A DNA stretch of 64,000 bases from an uncultured Microbacterium sp. (GCF_945952435.1 NZ_CAMFHZ010000019.1:1-64000), one strand, 5' to 3'; shown: positions 43,186-52,373, counted from the first letter of the stretch. The notes: a model not told the origin generated them from the sequence alone. Program-made: numbers and translations.

Positions 43186-43743
43186 GTGTCCGGTGTCGTG
43201 ATGAAGGTGCTCCTCGTCCTGGCCGTGCTGATCCTCGTCGCCGCGGCCGTCTCGCGGCTGCGCCGCCGCCCGAACCGGTCCCGGCAACGACCGGAGCGCC
43301 AGCGCATGCCGCTGCTCGTTCCGATCGCCGGATGGACGCTGCTCGCGGCCGGGCTGCTGCTCGGTCTCTCCTCCTTCACGGCGGACGATCACGACGGCGT
43401 GCTGCTGCCCATGCGGATCGCGTCCGTCGCGATCGCCGTGGGCGGGATCGCGTTCCTCGTCATGTATCGCAACTTCTACGTCGCGCCGCGCGCCGACGAG
43501 GTCGCCTTCCGCACCGTGCTCGGACGCGAAGCGGTGATCGCCTACGCCGACATCACCGACTACGTGATCAAGCCGTCGGGGATGCAGCTCGTCCTCACCG
43601 TCCGCGCGTCCTCGGGACCCCTGCTGCGCCTCAACCTGCGCCTCTACGACATGACGCCGCTTCTCATGGCGATCGAGTTCCGCCGGCAGAAGGGGCGCTG
43701 GCCCCTGCGCGGGGAGGCGCTCGGGCTGATCGGGAACGGCTGA
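43186..43743 (+). CDS. small membrane protein, function unknown
   Basis: A 185-residue protein with three hydrophobic segments (VVMKVLLVLAVLILVAAAV, then VPIAGWTLLAAGLLLG and MRIASVAIAVGGIAFLVMY), then a soluble domain (about residues 100-185) of PH-like appearance: VAPRADEVAFRTVLGREAVIAYADITDYVI and LRLNLRLYDM. GTG 43186 has TACGGT (43174-43179) six nt upstream and is preferred as a leaderless start; ATG 43201 is the alternative. It is followed 4 nt later by another membrane protein gene, so the two form an operon. No function assigned. Confidence 0.72.
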   Translation: MSGVVMKVLLVLAVLILVAAAVSRLRRRPNRSRQRPERQRMPLLVPIAGWTLLAAGLLLGLSSFTADDHDGVLLPMRIASVAIAVGGIAFLVMYRNFYVAPRADEVAFRTVLGREAVIAYADITDYVIKPSGMQLVLTVRASSGPLLRLNLRLYDMTPLLMAIEFRRQKGRWPLRGEALGLIGNG

Positions 43744-43747
43744 CACG

Positions 43748-44794
43748 ATGCAGGATCGCCTCCGGCAGGAGACTCGCACGGTCTGGGCCACCGCGATCGC
43801 CTTCGTGCTGGGGGCCGGCATCGGCGCCGTGGTGCTGCGGGGCGGCGCGCGTCCGCTCGACGGGCCGGGGGGAGCGAGTGGGCCGATCGCGGGCATCGCG
43901 GCGGGCATCGCCGCAGCCGCGTTCGTGATCAGCAGCCTGCAGAACCGGCGGGGGGAGACCCGGCCGATGCCGCCGTGGCAGGCGACCGTCTCCCATCTGT
44001 CCGCGGCGGCGCTGACGGTCGCGGTGGCCGCAGTGTCCGCGCTCGGCGTCCTGCTTGCCGGCGTGATCCTGACGCAGGGACTGCAGGGATTCGCGCTCTC
44101 GCCGCTCGGCGGCGCGCTGTTGTGCGGGGTCGCCGCGGCCACCGGTGGGCGCTTCGCCTACACCGCGGGAGTCGGCGTGCGCACGCGCGACCTCTCGACG
44201 CTGCTGTTCGGCTTCCTCACGATCGGCACGCTGTTCGCGATGGCGACGGCGGCGGATCCGCTCTGGTGGGAGCGCAACTTCTCCCAGCTCGGTCTCGGGG
44301 TCGGCGGCTGGGCGTTCAACGGCACACTCATCGTTGCGGGGCTCCTGTTCGCGACGATCGGCTCGTACATCGGGCGCGACCTCCACCGCCTCCTCGGAGA
44401 TGAGCGTCTGCGGCGCATCGCAACCGTCGTCGTGCTCTGGGCGTCGACCGGCGTCGCGCTCGCCGGCGTCGGCGTCGTGCCGATCACGCTCGACAGAGCC
44501 GTGCACTGGGTCGCGGCCATCGGCACCCTCGTGCTCTTCGCCGCCGCGGCCCTGAGCACCGCGTTCGCGCTCCCCGGCCCGCCGACCGCGATCCTGGTGA
44601 CGACGATCGGCCTCGGTCCGTCGTTCGCGGGGGCCATCCTGCTGTGTGTGCCGCTCGGGGTGTATTCGGCCACCGGCCTCGAAGCCGTCGCGGTCGGACT
44701 CGGCCTGGTGTGGATGACCACCTTCGTGCGGGTGCTGGCCGTGCTCGTGCCCGACGTGTCGCGGCCATCGGCCAGAGCCTCGCTGCGAGGCTGA
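43748..44794 (+). CDS. polytopic membrane protein, DUF998-like
   Basis: A 348-residue membrane protein with about 9-10 hydrophobic helices. The second half looks like DUF998 (STLLFGFLTIGTLFAMATAADPLWWERNFSQLG, then AVHWVAAIGTLVLFAAAALS). It starts 4 nt after the previous stop, so the genes are co-transcribed. The N-terminus has an added helix pair. No transport signature or catalytic motif is visible. Function unknown. Confidence 0.75.
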   Translation: MQDRLRQETRTVWATAIAFVLGAGIGAVVLRGGARPLDGPGGASGPIAGIAAGIAAAAFVISSLQNRRGETRPMPPWQATVSHLSAAALTVAVAAVSALGVLLAGVILTQGLQGFALSPLGGALLCGVAAATGGRFAYTAGVGVRTRDLSTLLFGFLTIGTLFAMATAADPLWWERNFSQLGLGVGGWAFNGTLIVAGLLFATIGSYIGRDLHRLLGDERLRRIATVVVLWASTGVALAGVGVVPITLDRAVHWVAAIGTLVLFAAAALSTAFALPGPPTAILVTTIGLGPSFAGAILLCVPLGVYSATGLEAVAVGLGLVWMTTFVRVLAVLVPDVSRPSARASLRG

Positions 44795-44879
44795 TCCGCC
44801 GCGCTCGACGATCTTGCCCCGGATCGGATCCTGTGTGCGTCCTCGCGCGGGGGCGGGGCGGGGCGCGCACAATGGAGTC

Positions 44880-45170
44880 ATGGGCATGTTCTCGCAGAAA
44901 CCGGAGGAGAAGGCCGCGTGGGCGCCGCTTCCGTCCGAGCCGCTCGACCGCGACGACGCCACGGACCTTCCGGAGGCGCCCGTGCTGGACCCCCTCGCGC
45001 TCGGTCTCGACGGTGGGACCGGTGTGTCGATCGACGTGAGCGGTGCGGTGTCGGCCGCCGCCGAGGAGGCACGCACCGGCGCTGCGGCGCCGGGACGGTC
45101 CGATCAGGACGACGACACCCGCAGCGACGACGAAGACGACGCGGGCCCCGAAGACGACCCGGTGAGGTGA
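44880..45170 (+). CDS. 96-residue acidic hypothetical protein
   Basis: A small, strongly acidic, disordered-looking protein: N-terminus MGMFSQKPEEKAAWAPLPSE, a short middle (GLDGGTGVSIDVSGAVSAAAEEA), and a C-terminus of Asp/Glu repeats (DQDDDTRSDDEDD). CACAAT (44868-44873) six nt before the ATG fits a leaderless start. I have no function for it. Similar short proteins with this N-terminus appear common in Microbacteriaceae, but I cannot verify that here. Confidence 0.62.
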   Translation: MGMFSQKPEEKAAWAPLPSEPLDRDDATDLPEAPVLDPLALGLDGGTGVSIDVSGAVSAAAEEARTGAAAPGRSDQDDDTRSDDEDDAGPEDDPVR

Positions 45171-45189
45171 GACACCGGTGCGCTCGGAG

Positions 45190-45254
45190 CGGTGCGCTGA
45201 GCGACGGGCGGGCTGAGCGCAGCGTGAGCTCGGACCGGTGCGCTGAGCGACGGG
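45190..45254. repeat. pair of 19-bp direct repeats in convergent intergenic space
   Basis: CGGTGCGCTGAGCGACGGG occurs at 45190-45208 and 45236-45254, and a shorter variant (CCGGTGCGCTCGG) lies just before. The region 45171-45378 has no gene; it separates two convergent transcripts. The GAGCG-rich pattern resembles extragenic repeats scattered in related genomes. Confidence 0.7.
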
Positions 45255-45378
45255 TGAGCTGACCGAAGGCGCGCTGCGCTCGATACGCTGCACCCTCCGA
45301 CGGGCGCGAGCCGCGATACATCGTCAGCGGGCCGGGTCGGTGCCGTCGCCGGCGGTGTCTCGACTCCGCGGTGGACGC

Positions 45379-45696
45379 TCAGGCGGGGCCCGCCGCCCGG
45401 ACGGCGTCGACGAGTTCGCGCCACGGACCGGTCAGCGCCTCCTCGGGGATCGTGCGCTCGTGCTGCGCCTTCCCTCGGCGGACGTCGATCCGCCAGACGA
45501 ATCGATCGGCACCCGACTCGGAGCCGGGATCGTCGTTCCACGGGCAGCGGTCGACCAGACCCTCCCAGTGAGCGGGATCGCCGGGAGGCGCCTCCACGGT
45601 CCAGCGTCGCGAGATGCCCGCGAGACCGCCGGAGCGCACGACGAGGATCGTGAGCGCACCCGAGGCGGCATCCGTCTCGTCAGCCGACTCAGGCAT
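45379..45696 (-). CDS. emfourin-type inhibitor of the M4 protease
   Basis: A 105-residue protein matching the protealysin inhibitor emfourin: the N-terminal strand LTILVVRSGGLAGISRRWTVE and the GADRFVWRIDVR strand are characteristic. It lies 19 nt downstream of the M4 protease gene and on the same strand, the order known for protealysin-emfourin pairs. It would bind and block the protease, probably inside the producing cell. Start 45696 is chosen as the first Met before the conserved strand. Confidence 0.82.
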   Translation of the reverse strand: MPESADETDAASGALTILVVRSGGLAGISRRWTVEAPPGDPAHWEGLVDRCPWNDDPGSESGADRFVWRIDVRRGKAQHERTIPEEALTGPWRELVDAVRAAGPA

Positions 45697-45715
45697 TCCC
45701 GCTCCTCGATCGCTC

Positions 45716-47014
45716 CTACGCGTTCCCCGCCTTCCCAGTCTCGCGCTTCGCGGGCTTCTTCTCACCCTCGGGAGATTTCTTCTCGCCCTTCGGGGACTTC
45801 TTGCCGCTCTTCGGCTTCTTCGGAGCCTCGCCCTTCCGCGGAGCCTCGCCCTTCTTCGGAGCGTCCGCCTTCTTCGTGCGCGTCGAGGAGTCTGCGCCTG
45901 CCCCGGTGGCCACGACCCCCACCGACGTCCACGCGGCGCGCGCCGCATCGGCGGTCGACGTGCCCACCGCCTCGGCTTCGCGGATCGTCGCCTCGGCGAA
46001 CTCCGCGAACGTCGCCTTCGGCGAGAGCGTTCCCGTGAGGGCGCGGTACCACACCGATCCGGCGGTCTCCCAGGCCTTGCCGCCCACCGCCACCGCGAAC
46101 AGCGCGAAGGCGCGGTTCGGGATGCCCGAGTTGATGTGCACGCCGCCGTTGTCGTCGGTCGTCTGCACGTAGCCGCTCATGTCGGCCGGCTGCGGATCCT
46201 TGCCGAGCTCGGGATCGTCGTACGCGGTGCCCGGGTGCAGCATCGAGCGGAGGGCGACGCCCTTGACGTTCTTCGTGAAGATCCCCGCGCCGATCAGCCA
46301 GGTCGCCTGATCCACGGTCTGATCCCGCAGATGCTGCTCGGTGAGGGCGCCGAACACGTCGGCGATCGACTCGTTCAGGGCACCGGGCTGGCCCGCGTAC
46401 TCGAGGTTCGCGGTCGACTGGATGACGCCGTGCCCGAGCTCATGCCCGATCACCGTGGTCGACGCGGTGAAGTGCTGGAACACCTCGCCGTCCCCGTCGC
46501 CGAAGACCATGCGCTCCCCGTTCCAGAACGCGTTGTCGTAATCGGTGCCGTAGTGCACGCTGGCGTCCAGCGGAGCGCCCGCGCCGTCGATCGAGTTCCG
46601 TTCGAACGCATCGAGGAGCATCGCGAACGTCGCTCCGAGGCCGTCGTAGGCCTGATCGACCGCCGTGTCCGCGACGGGCGCGTCGCCCTCCCGTCGCACC
46701 ACCGTGCCGGGCAGCTCCTCGGTGTTGTGCGCATCGCTGATCGTGCGGTCGGGCGCCGCCTCGACCTCGGCGACGAGCGAACCGTGCTCGTCGATGGACA
46801 GCCGCAGTTGCGTGCGATGCTGCAGCGGCGACGGCGCGATCAAGGTCTGCCGCGCCGCCTGGGCGGCCTGCCGATAGAGGCCCGACTCGGCCAGCCGGGA
46901 CAACAGATACGAAGGCACGATGCCCTGCCGGATCGGCGTCCCCTCCTCCGTGCCCTGCCGTGCCGACGTCCCCTCCTCCGTGTGCCGTGCGCCCCCGATT
47001 GCGTCTTCGCTCAT
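45716..47014 (-). CDS. protealysin-like M4 metalloprotease with Lys-rich tail
   Basis: A 432-residue thermolysin-family protease. No signal peptide is visible. A short propeptide carries GIVPSYLLSRLAESG, the protealysin-type motif, and the catalytic domain has HELGH (His191, Glu192, His195) with Glu215 in NESIADVFG. HYGTDYDNAFWNGERMVFGDG and NGGVHINSGIPNRAF are normal M4 parts. The last 53 residues (about 380-432) are an unusual Lys/Pro/Glu/Ala repeat tail (KKGEAPRKGEAPKKP), absent from Serratia protealysin. It could bind DNA, polyphosphate or the cell wall. Start 47014 precedes the propeptide; longer frames are probably not used. Confidence 0.87.
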   Translation of the reverse strand: MSEDAIGGARHTEEGTSARQGTEEGTPIRQGIVPSYLLSRLAESGLYRQAAQAARQTLIAPSPLQHRTQLRLSIDEHGSLVAEVEAAPDRTISDAHNTEELPGTVVRREGDAPVADTAVDQAYDGLGATFAMLLDAFERNSIDGAGAPLDASVHYGTDYDNAFWNGERMVFGDGDGEVFQHFTASTTVIGHELGHGVIQSTANLEYAGQPGALNESIADVFGALTEQHLRDQTVDQATWLIGAGIFTKNVKGVALRSMLHPGTAYDDPELGKDPQPADMSGYVQTTDDNGGVHINSGIPNRAFALFAVAVGGKAWETAGSVWYRALTGTLSPKATFAEFAEATIREAEAVGTSTADAARAAWTSVGVVATGAGADSSTRTKKADAPKKGEAPRKGEAPKKPKSGKKSPKGEKKSPEGEKKPAKRETGKAGNA

Positions 47015-47132
47015 GACGGCCCTCCGTTCGATCCGTGCCCCCGACGATCCGTGTCCCCGACGATACGCCGCGGCACCGACACGGGATCCTGCTGCGCAAG
47101 AAACGTCATCCCGGATCCGCGAACGTGAGGGC

Positions 47133-47582
47133 ATGAGAACCCACCAGGACGCCTTCACGGTCATCGGACTCCCCCTGCGCACCCGCAACAGCGAGGCGCT
47201 GCGCACGATCCCGCCGCACTGGGCCGCCTTCTCGCGCGCCGACGTCGCGGCGCGGCTGGGGCTGGCGGACGCCCAGGAGGTGTTCGCGGTCTACACCGAC
47301 CACGAGCACTCCGGCGTCGACAACCTCGGCGCGTACACGCTCGTGATCGGCCACAGGGTGCCGTCCGGGACGGCGGTGCCGGACGGGCTCTCCGCCGCCC
47401 AGATCCCCGCCTCGGAGCGGGAGGTGATCGCGCTGGAACCCGCCAGGCCGGATCTGGTCGGTGAGGCCTGGCAGCGCATCTGGGCCAGGGACGACCTCGC
47501 GCTCACCTACGTCTCCGACTTCGAGCGCTACGGCCCGGAGGGCGCGATCGAGATCTCCCTCGGACTACGCTCGGCAGAGTGA
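47133..47582 (+). CDS. GyrI-like/effector-binding domain protein
   Basis: A 149-residue single-domain protein of the GyrI/AraC effector-binding superfamily: FTVIGLPLRTRNSEALRTIPPHW, EVFAVYTDHEHSGVDNLGAYTLVIGH and ISLGLRSAE. No DNA-binding part. It overlaps the next gene, an AraC-type regulator with its own GyrI-like domain, by GTGA. It may bind small molecules, in a pair with that regulator, or act as a stand-alone drug-binding protein. GAACGT (47121-47126) six nt before the ATG fits a leaderless start. Confidence 0.75.
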   Translation: MRTHQDAFTVIGLPLRTRNSEALRTIPPHWAAFSRADVAARLGLADAQEVFAVYTDHEHSGVDNLGAYTLVIGHRVPSGTAVPDGLSAAQIPASEREVIALEPARPDLVGEAWQRIWARDDLALTYVSDFERYGPEGAIEISLGLRSAE

Positions 47583-48460
47583 GAGCCGAGCAGTACCAAC
47601 GCCAGCTCGACGACGTCACGGCGTACATCTACGCCCACCTCGACGACGACCTCGATCTCTCGATCCTCGCGGAGGTCGCGCGGTTCTCGCCCTATCACTG
47701 GCACCGCGTCTACCGCGCCGTGCGAGGGGAGACGGCCGCCCAGACCGTGCAGCGGCTGCGTCTGGAGCGCGCGGCCGCGATGCTCGTCGAGACCTCGTTG
47801 CCCGTCGGGCGCATCGCCCGTCGGGCCGGGTTCGGACGGGCCGAGACGTTCGGTCGTGCCCTGGTGCGCGCGTACGGCCTCACGCCCTCCGCGTTGAGGT
47901 CGTCGGGCTCGCTTCCCGAGGCGGCCGCGACGACCACCGAGACGACCGCCCACGCGGGAGTCGCCGCGGTCGACGTGGAGATCCGCGAGCTCGCGCCCGC
48001 CGTCCTCGCCGTGGCGCCGCATCACGGCGACTACCTCGCGATCGGAAAGGCCTTCGCGCACGTCAGGGACCGGATGCCCGCGCCTTCCGGGGTGCCGCGC
48101 TCGACGGATCCTCGACTGGGGGTCGCCGTGCCGGGGGATCTCGTCGCCGTCTACCGCGACGATCCCGGTGCCACGCCCGCGGCCGCCCTGCGGTCGTGGG
48201 CCGGGGTGGTGCTCGCCGCCGATGCCGAGCTTCCCGAGGGCCTGGAGCGCAGGACGATCCCCGGAGGTCGTCACGCCGTGCTGCGGTACGTCGGCCCGTA
48301 CTCCGCCATGCACCGCGCCTACCGGAGCCTCTACGGCGCCTGGCTTCCCGCGTCGGGGCACGCGCCGCGCGACGAGCCGGTCTTCGAGATCTACCGCACC
48401 GACCCCGCGACCACTCGTCCGACCGCCGCGGTCACCGAGATCGTGCTGCCGGTGGCGTGA
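47579..48460 (+). CDS. AraC family regulator with GyrI-like ligand domain
   Basis: A 293-residue regulator of the SoxS/Rob-like layout. The AraC helix-turn-helix comes first (residues 10-110: DLSILAEVARFSPYHWHRVYRAVRGETAAQTVQRLRLERAA, and IARRAGFGRAETFGRALVRAYG), followed by a GyrI-like effector domain (about 130-293: VEIRELAPAVLAVAPHHGDYL, HAVLRYVGPYSAMHRAYRSLYG). GTG 47579 overlaps the stop of the stand-alone GyrI-like gene. It probably responds to a hydrophobic drug or metabolite; targets are unknown. Confidence 0.86.
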   Translation: MRAEQYQRQLDDVTAYIYAHLDDDLDLSILAEVARFSPYHWHRVYRAVRGETAAQTVQRLRLERAAAMLVETSLPVGRIARRAGFGRAETFGRALVRAYGLTPSALRSSGSLPEAAATTTETTAHAGVAAVDVEIRELAPAVLAVAPHHGDYLAIGKAFAHVRDRMPAPSGVPRSTDPRLGVAVPGDLVAVYRDDPGATPAAALRSWAGVVLAADAELPEGLERRTIPGGRHAVLRYVGPYSAMHRAYRSLYGAWLPASGHAPRDEPVFEIYRTDPATTRPTAAVTEIVLPVA

Positions 48461-48463
48461 CGC

Positions 48464-50986
48464 TCAGAGCCGGTCGAACGCCGTGACGCGCACGACCGCG
48501 TCGCCGGCTTCGTCCGACGCGTCGAGGTCGACCAGGGCGTCGAGGCCCCAGTCGTGGTCGCCCGCAGGATCGTCGAGGATCTGCCGTACGCGCCAGGTGC
48601 GGCCAGGGTGCTCCGGGTCGCCCTTCTCGTCGAACAGGAGCAGGGACGCGCTGCGGGCGTCCGGCCCGGTGCGGATCTCGTCGTGCTCGGCGAAGTAGGC
48701 GTCGAGCGCGGCATCCCATCCGTCGGATCCGAGTTCGGGATCCAGCTCGGCCAGGGCCGTCACGTCCTCGCGCGCCGCCAGTTGGACCCGGCGGAACAGC
48801 TCGTTGCGGACGAGGATCCGGAACGCGCGCACGTTGGCGGTCAGCCGCTTCGGCGCGGGCGGCACCACGGGTCCGTCCTCGTGGTCGAGGGGGTGCCCCG
48901 CGACGAGCTCCTCCCACTCGTCGAGCAGCGACGAGTCGACCTGGCGGACGAGCTCGCCCAGCCACTCGATGAGATCGCGCAGTTCCTCGGTCTTCAGGTG
49001 CTCCGGAATGGTCTGGGAGGCGGCGCGATAGGCATCCGAGAGGTAGCGCAGCACGACCCCCTCGGAACGCGCGACCTTGTACTGAGCGACATATTCCCCG
49101 AACGACATGGCTCGCTCGTACATGTCTCGGACGACGGACTTCGGGCGCACCGAGAAGTCGCGGATCCACGGCTGCGCCGCGCCGAACGTCTCGAAAGCGG
49201 TCGTCAGCAACTCGTCGAGGGGCTTCGGGTAGGTGATGTCCTCGAGCGCCTCCATGCGCTCGTCGTACTCCATCCCCTCGCGCTTCATCGCGGCGACGGC
49301 CTCCCCCCGCGCGAGGAACTCCTGCTGGGAGAGGATCGCGCGCGGATCGTCGAGGGTCGCCTCCACGATCGACAGCATGTCGAGGGGGAAGGCCGGATCC
49401 TCGGGATCGAGCAGATCGAACGCGGCGAGGGCGAACGGCGACAGCGGCTGGTTCAGGGCGAAGTTCGGCTGCAGGTCGACGGTGAGGCGGATCGCGCCGT
49501 CCGGATCCCGTTCGACGATGCCCGACTCGCGCAGGGTCCGGAAGATGCCGATCGCGCGCAGCGCGAGGATTCGCTGCCGGGCTCGCGGCTCGTGATTGTC
49601 GTATACCAGAGAGCGCATATTCGCGAAGACGTCTCCCCCGCGCGCGATCACGTTGAGCACCATGGCACTCGTGATCTGCATGTGGGAGGTCAGCGTCTCC
49701 GGCTCGGCCGCGATGAGCTTCTGGAAGGACGGCTCGCCCCACGAGACGAATCCGTCCGGCGCCTTCTTGCGGATGATCTTGCGCTTCTTCTTGGGGTCGT
49801 CCCCGGCCTTGCGGATCGCCGCCAGGTTCTCCGTCTCGTGCTCGGGCGCCTGCGCGACGACCGTTCCCGCGGTGTCGAAACCGGCGCGGCCCGCGCGTCC
49901 GGCGATCTGATGGAACTCCCGCGCGTTGAGCTGGCGCATGCGGGTGCCGTCGAACTTGGTGAGCGCCGTGAGGAGCACCGTGCGGATCGGCACGTTGATG
50001 CCCACCCCGAGCGTGTCGGTGCCGCAGATGACGCGGAGCAGCCCGCGCTGAGCCAGTTGCTCGACGAGTCGCCGGTACTTCGGCAGCATCCCGGCGTGGT
50101 GCACGCCGATGCCCAGGCGCAGCAGGCGCGAGAGCGTCTTGCCGAAGGAGGTCGTGAATCGGAATCCCCCGATGAGCGCCGCGATCTCCTCCCGCTGCTC
50201 CTTCGACGCGACCTTCGCGCTCGCGAGCGCCTGCGCTCGTTCCATCGCCGCGGCCTGAGAGAAGTGCACGACGTAGACCGGGGCCCTGTCGGTGTGCAGC
50301 AGCTCGTCGATCGTCTCGTGGATCGGAGAGGTCTCGTAATGGAAGTGCAGAGGCACCGGGCGCTCGACCCCTGTCACGACCGCCGTCTTCCTCCCCGTGC
50401 GGCGGGTGAGGTCGGCGGCGAGCGTGGTGACGTCGCCGAGCGTGGCCGACATGAGCACGAACTGGGCCTGCGGCAGCGTGAGCAACGGCACCTGCCACGC
50501 CCATCCGCGGTCGGGATCGCCGTAGAAGTGGAACTCGTCCATCACGACCTGCCCGACGTCGGCGGCGCCCGCCTCGCGCAGGGCGAGGTTCGCCAGGATC
50601 TCCGCCGTGCAGCACACGATCGGCGCGTCCGCGTTCACCGCGGAGTCGCCCGTGACCATGCCCACGTTCTCGGCGCCGAAGACATCGAGGAGGCTGAAGA
50701 ACTTCTCGCTGACCAGGGCTTTGATGGGAGCGGTGTAGTACGTGCGGCGGCCGTCGGCCAGCGCGGCGAAGTGCGCGGCGACCGCGACCAGCGACTTTCC
50801 CGTGCCCGTGGGCGTGGAGAGGATCAGATTCTTGCCTGAGACGATCTCGATGACCGCCTCGTCCTGCGCGGGGTAGAGCGAGATGCCCGAGTGCTCCGCC
50901 CAGTCCACGAAGGCGAGGTAGACCTCGTCCGGATCCGGGGCTCCCTCGACCGGGCGGACGGACGACGGATCGAGGCGCGCAGACAT
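48464..50986 (-). CDS. Ski2-like DEAD/DEAH helicase (HelY type)
   Basis: An 840-residue superfamily 2 helicase. TPTGTGKS at 58-65 is motif I, MDEFHFY motif II, LMSATLG motif III, and HQIAGRAGRAGFD motif VI; VICGTDTLGVGINVP is motif V. The C-terminal part (about 430-840) has the DUF3516-like region found in actinobacterial HelY relatives. These are ATP-dependent RNA or DNA helicases with poorly defined roles. A short uncertain N-terminus begins at ATG 50986. The gene is convergent with the AraC gene, only 3 nt from its stop. Confidence 0.85.
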   Translation of the reverse strand: MSARLDPSSVRPVEGAPDPDEVYLAFVDWAEHSGISLYPAQDEAVIEIVSGKNLILSTPTGTGKSLVAVAAHFAALADGRRTYYTAPIKALVSEKFFSLLDVFGAENVGMVTGDSAVNADAPIVCCTAEILANLALREAGAADVGQVVMDEFHFYGDPDRGWAWQVPLLTLPQAQFVLMSATLGDVTTLAADLTRRTGRKTAVVTGVERPVPLHFHYETSPIHETIDELLHTDRAPVYVVHFSQAAAMERAQALASAKVASKEQREEIAALIGGFRFTTSFGKTLSRLLRLGIGVHHAGMLPKYRRLVEQLAQRGLLRVICGTDTLGVGINVPIRTVLLTALTKFDGTRMRQLNAREFHQIAGRAGRAGFDTAGTVVAQAPEHETENLAAIRKAGDDPKKKRKIIRKKAPDGFVSWGEPSFQKLIAAEPETLTSHMQITSAMVLNVIARGGDVFANMRSLVYDNHEPRARQRILALRAIGIFRTLRESGIVERDPDGAIRLTVDLQPNFALNQPLSPFALAAFDLLDPEDPAFPLDMLSIVEATLDDPRAILSQQEFLARGEAVAAMKREGMEYDERMEALEDITYPKPLDELLTTAFETFGAAQPWIRDFSVRPKSVVRDMYERAMSFGEYVAQYKVARSEGVVLRYLSDAYRAASQTIPEHLKTEELRDLIEWLGELVRQVDSSLLDEWEELVAGHPLDHEDGPVVPPAPKRLTANVRAFRILVRNELFRRVQLAAREDVTALAELDPELGSDGWDAALDAYFAEHDEIRTGPDARSASLLLFDEKGDPEHPGRTWRVRQILDDPAGDHDWGLDALVDLDASDEAGDAVVRVTAFDRL

Positions 50987-51145
50987 GGTCCCTCGATCAT
51001 CCCACCCGCCGGACGGGAGGCGGGCGAGCGGAGTGCCGGTGCGTTCTCAGGACCGAATGCCGCAACCGGCCGATCCAGGGGCGGATCGCGCGGCTGCGCG
51101 AGATACGCCCCTGAGCACGGTCGCGCGGCGAGACGCAGGACCGGG

Positions 51146-51871
51146 TCAGACGGCGGTCGCGGCCCCCAGGGCGATCCGGACCATGTCTCCGAACGTCTGC
51201 TCGCGCTCCAGAGCCGTCGTCTCCTCGTGGGTCACGAGGTGGTCGGAGACCGTGCAGATGCTCAGTGCGCGTCGGCCGTAGAACGCGGCGAGGGTGTAGA
51301 GCCCGCTCGTCTCCATCTCGACCGCCAGCGCGCCGTGCTGGACGAACGGGTCGGTGAGCTCGGGGCGGGTGCTGTAGAACTGGTCGCTCGAGAACAGCAG
51401 GCCGACGTGCACCTTCCCCGCGAGGGCGTCTTCCTCGGCCGCACGCTCGGCCGCATCGACGGCTGCCCGGAGGAGGGGGAAGTCGGCGACGGGCGCATAG
51501 TCCTGGCCGTGGAACCGGATCCGGTTCATCCCCGAGTCGGTGCACGCGCCGTTCGCGATGACGATGTCGCGCAGGGCGACCTTCTCGGTGAGCGCCCCGC
51601 AGGATCCGACCCGGACGATCGACTGCACGTCGTAGTCGCGGAACAGCTCGTTCGCATAGATCGCCATCGACGGCTGCCCCATGCCGGAGCCCTGCACCGA
51701 GACGCGGTGCCCGTTCCAGGTGCCGGTGAACCCGAGCATGCCGCGCACCTCGGAGTAGCACTCCGCGTCCTGGAGGAAGTTCTCCGCGATCCATTGCGCG
51801 CGGCGGGGATCGCCGGGGAACAGGACGAGAGGGGCGATCTGGCCGGGGGCGGCGGCGATGTGCGTGCTCAT
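51146..51871 (-). CDS. deoD: purine-nucleoside phosphorylase, DeoD type
   Basis: A 241-residue trimeric-hexameric family I phosphorylase cleaving purine nucleosides with phosphate. It is highly similar to E. coli DeoD: LFPGDPRRAQWIAENFL, VRGMLGFTGTWNG, GMGQPSMAIYANEL, IVRVGSCGAL, ACTDSGMNRIRF and CTVSDHLVTHEETTA, which carries the catalytic Asp. TACGCT (51878-51883) six nt upstream sets the start at 51871 as leaderless. It acts in purine salvage. It stands alone. Confidence 0.93.
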   Translation of the reverse strand: MSTHIAAAPGQIAPLVLFPGDPRRAQWIAENFLQDAECYSEVRGMLGFTGTWNGHRVSVQGSGMGQPSMAIYANELFRDYDVQSIVRVGSCGALTEKVALRDIVIANGACTDSGMNRIRFHGQDYAPVADFPLLRAAVDAAERAAEEDALAGKVHVGLLFSSDQFYSTRPELTDPFVQHGALAVEMETSGLYTLAAFYGRRALSICTVSDHLVTHEETTALEREQTFGDMVRIALGAATAV

Positions 51872-52052
51872 CCCGCCAGCGTATCGACCGCGCCTGCGCG
51901 GGGCGGCGTCGTGTGCGGCGACCGAAGCCGCACCCGGTAGCGGCTTCGACGGCGCCCCGTCAACCCCCCGGCGCGAAGGGGCGTCGAATCCCCGTCCTGG
52001 CGACAATGAGGGGGAGCGATGCGCTCGTTCCTTGGGAGTGGAAGGACACATC

Positions 52053-52334
52053 ATGGTTGTCATCGGATGGATCATCGTCGGTCTGCTGGCGGGTGCGCTG
52101 GCCAAGCTCGTCCTGCCGGGCAAGCAGGGAGGCGGCTGGATCAGCACGATGATCCTCGGCCTCATCGGCGCGTTCGTCGGAGGCCTGCTGTTCGGCCTGT
52201 TCGGCGGCAAGGGCATCGGCGCCGTGTTCAGCGACCCGTGGTCGTGGGGCTCGTTCTTCATCGCCGTGATCGGAGCACTCGTCTTCTCGTTCGTCTGGGG
52301 CCTCATCACGAAGAACCGCACCAGCCGCAACTGA
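52053..52334 (+). CDS. GlsB/YeaQ/YmgE family membrane protein
   Basis: A 93-residue membrane protein with three hydrophobic helices and the family pattern MVVIGWIIVGLLAGALAKLV, GGGWISTMILGLIGAFVGG and FFIAVIGALVFSFVWGLI. Such 'transglycosylase-associated' small proteins are stress-induced; their function is undefined. GAAGGA lies 6-7 nt before the ATG. It has its own terminator (52374-52417). Confidence 0.88.
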   Translation: MVVIGWIIVGLLAGALAKLVLPGKQGGGWISTMILGLIGAFVGGLLFGLFGGKGIGAVFSDPWSWGSFFIAVIGALVFSFVWGLITKNRTSRN

Positions 52335-52373
52335 CGACGGCAGAGCATTCGGCGCTCGATCGGCCGGACCGTG

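Noticed and set aside
47015..47206. Longer N-terminus (64 residues) for the M4 protease
   Set aside because: No conserved sequence, and it would overlap the divergent GyrI-like gene start; protealysin-type propeptide begins after 47014.
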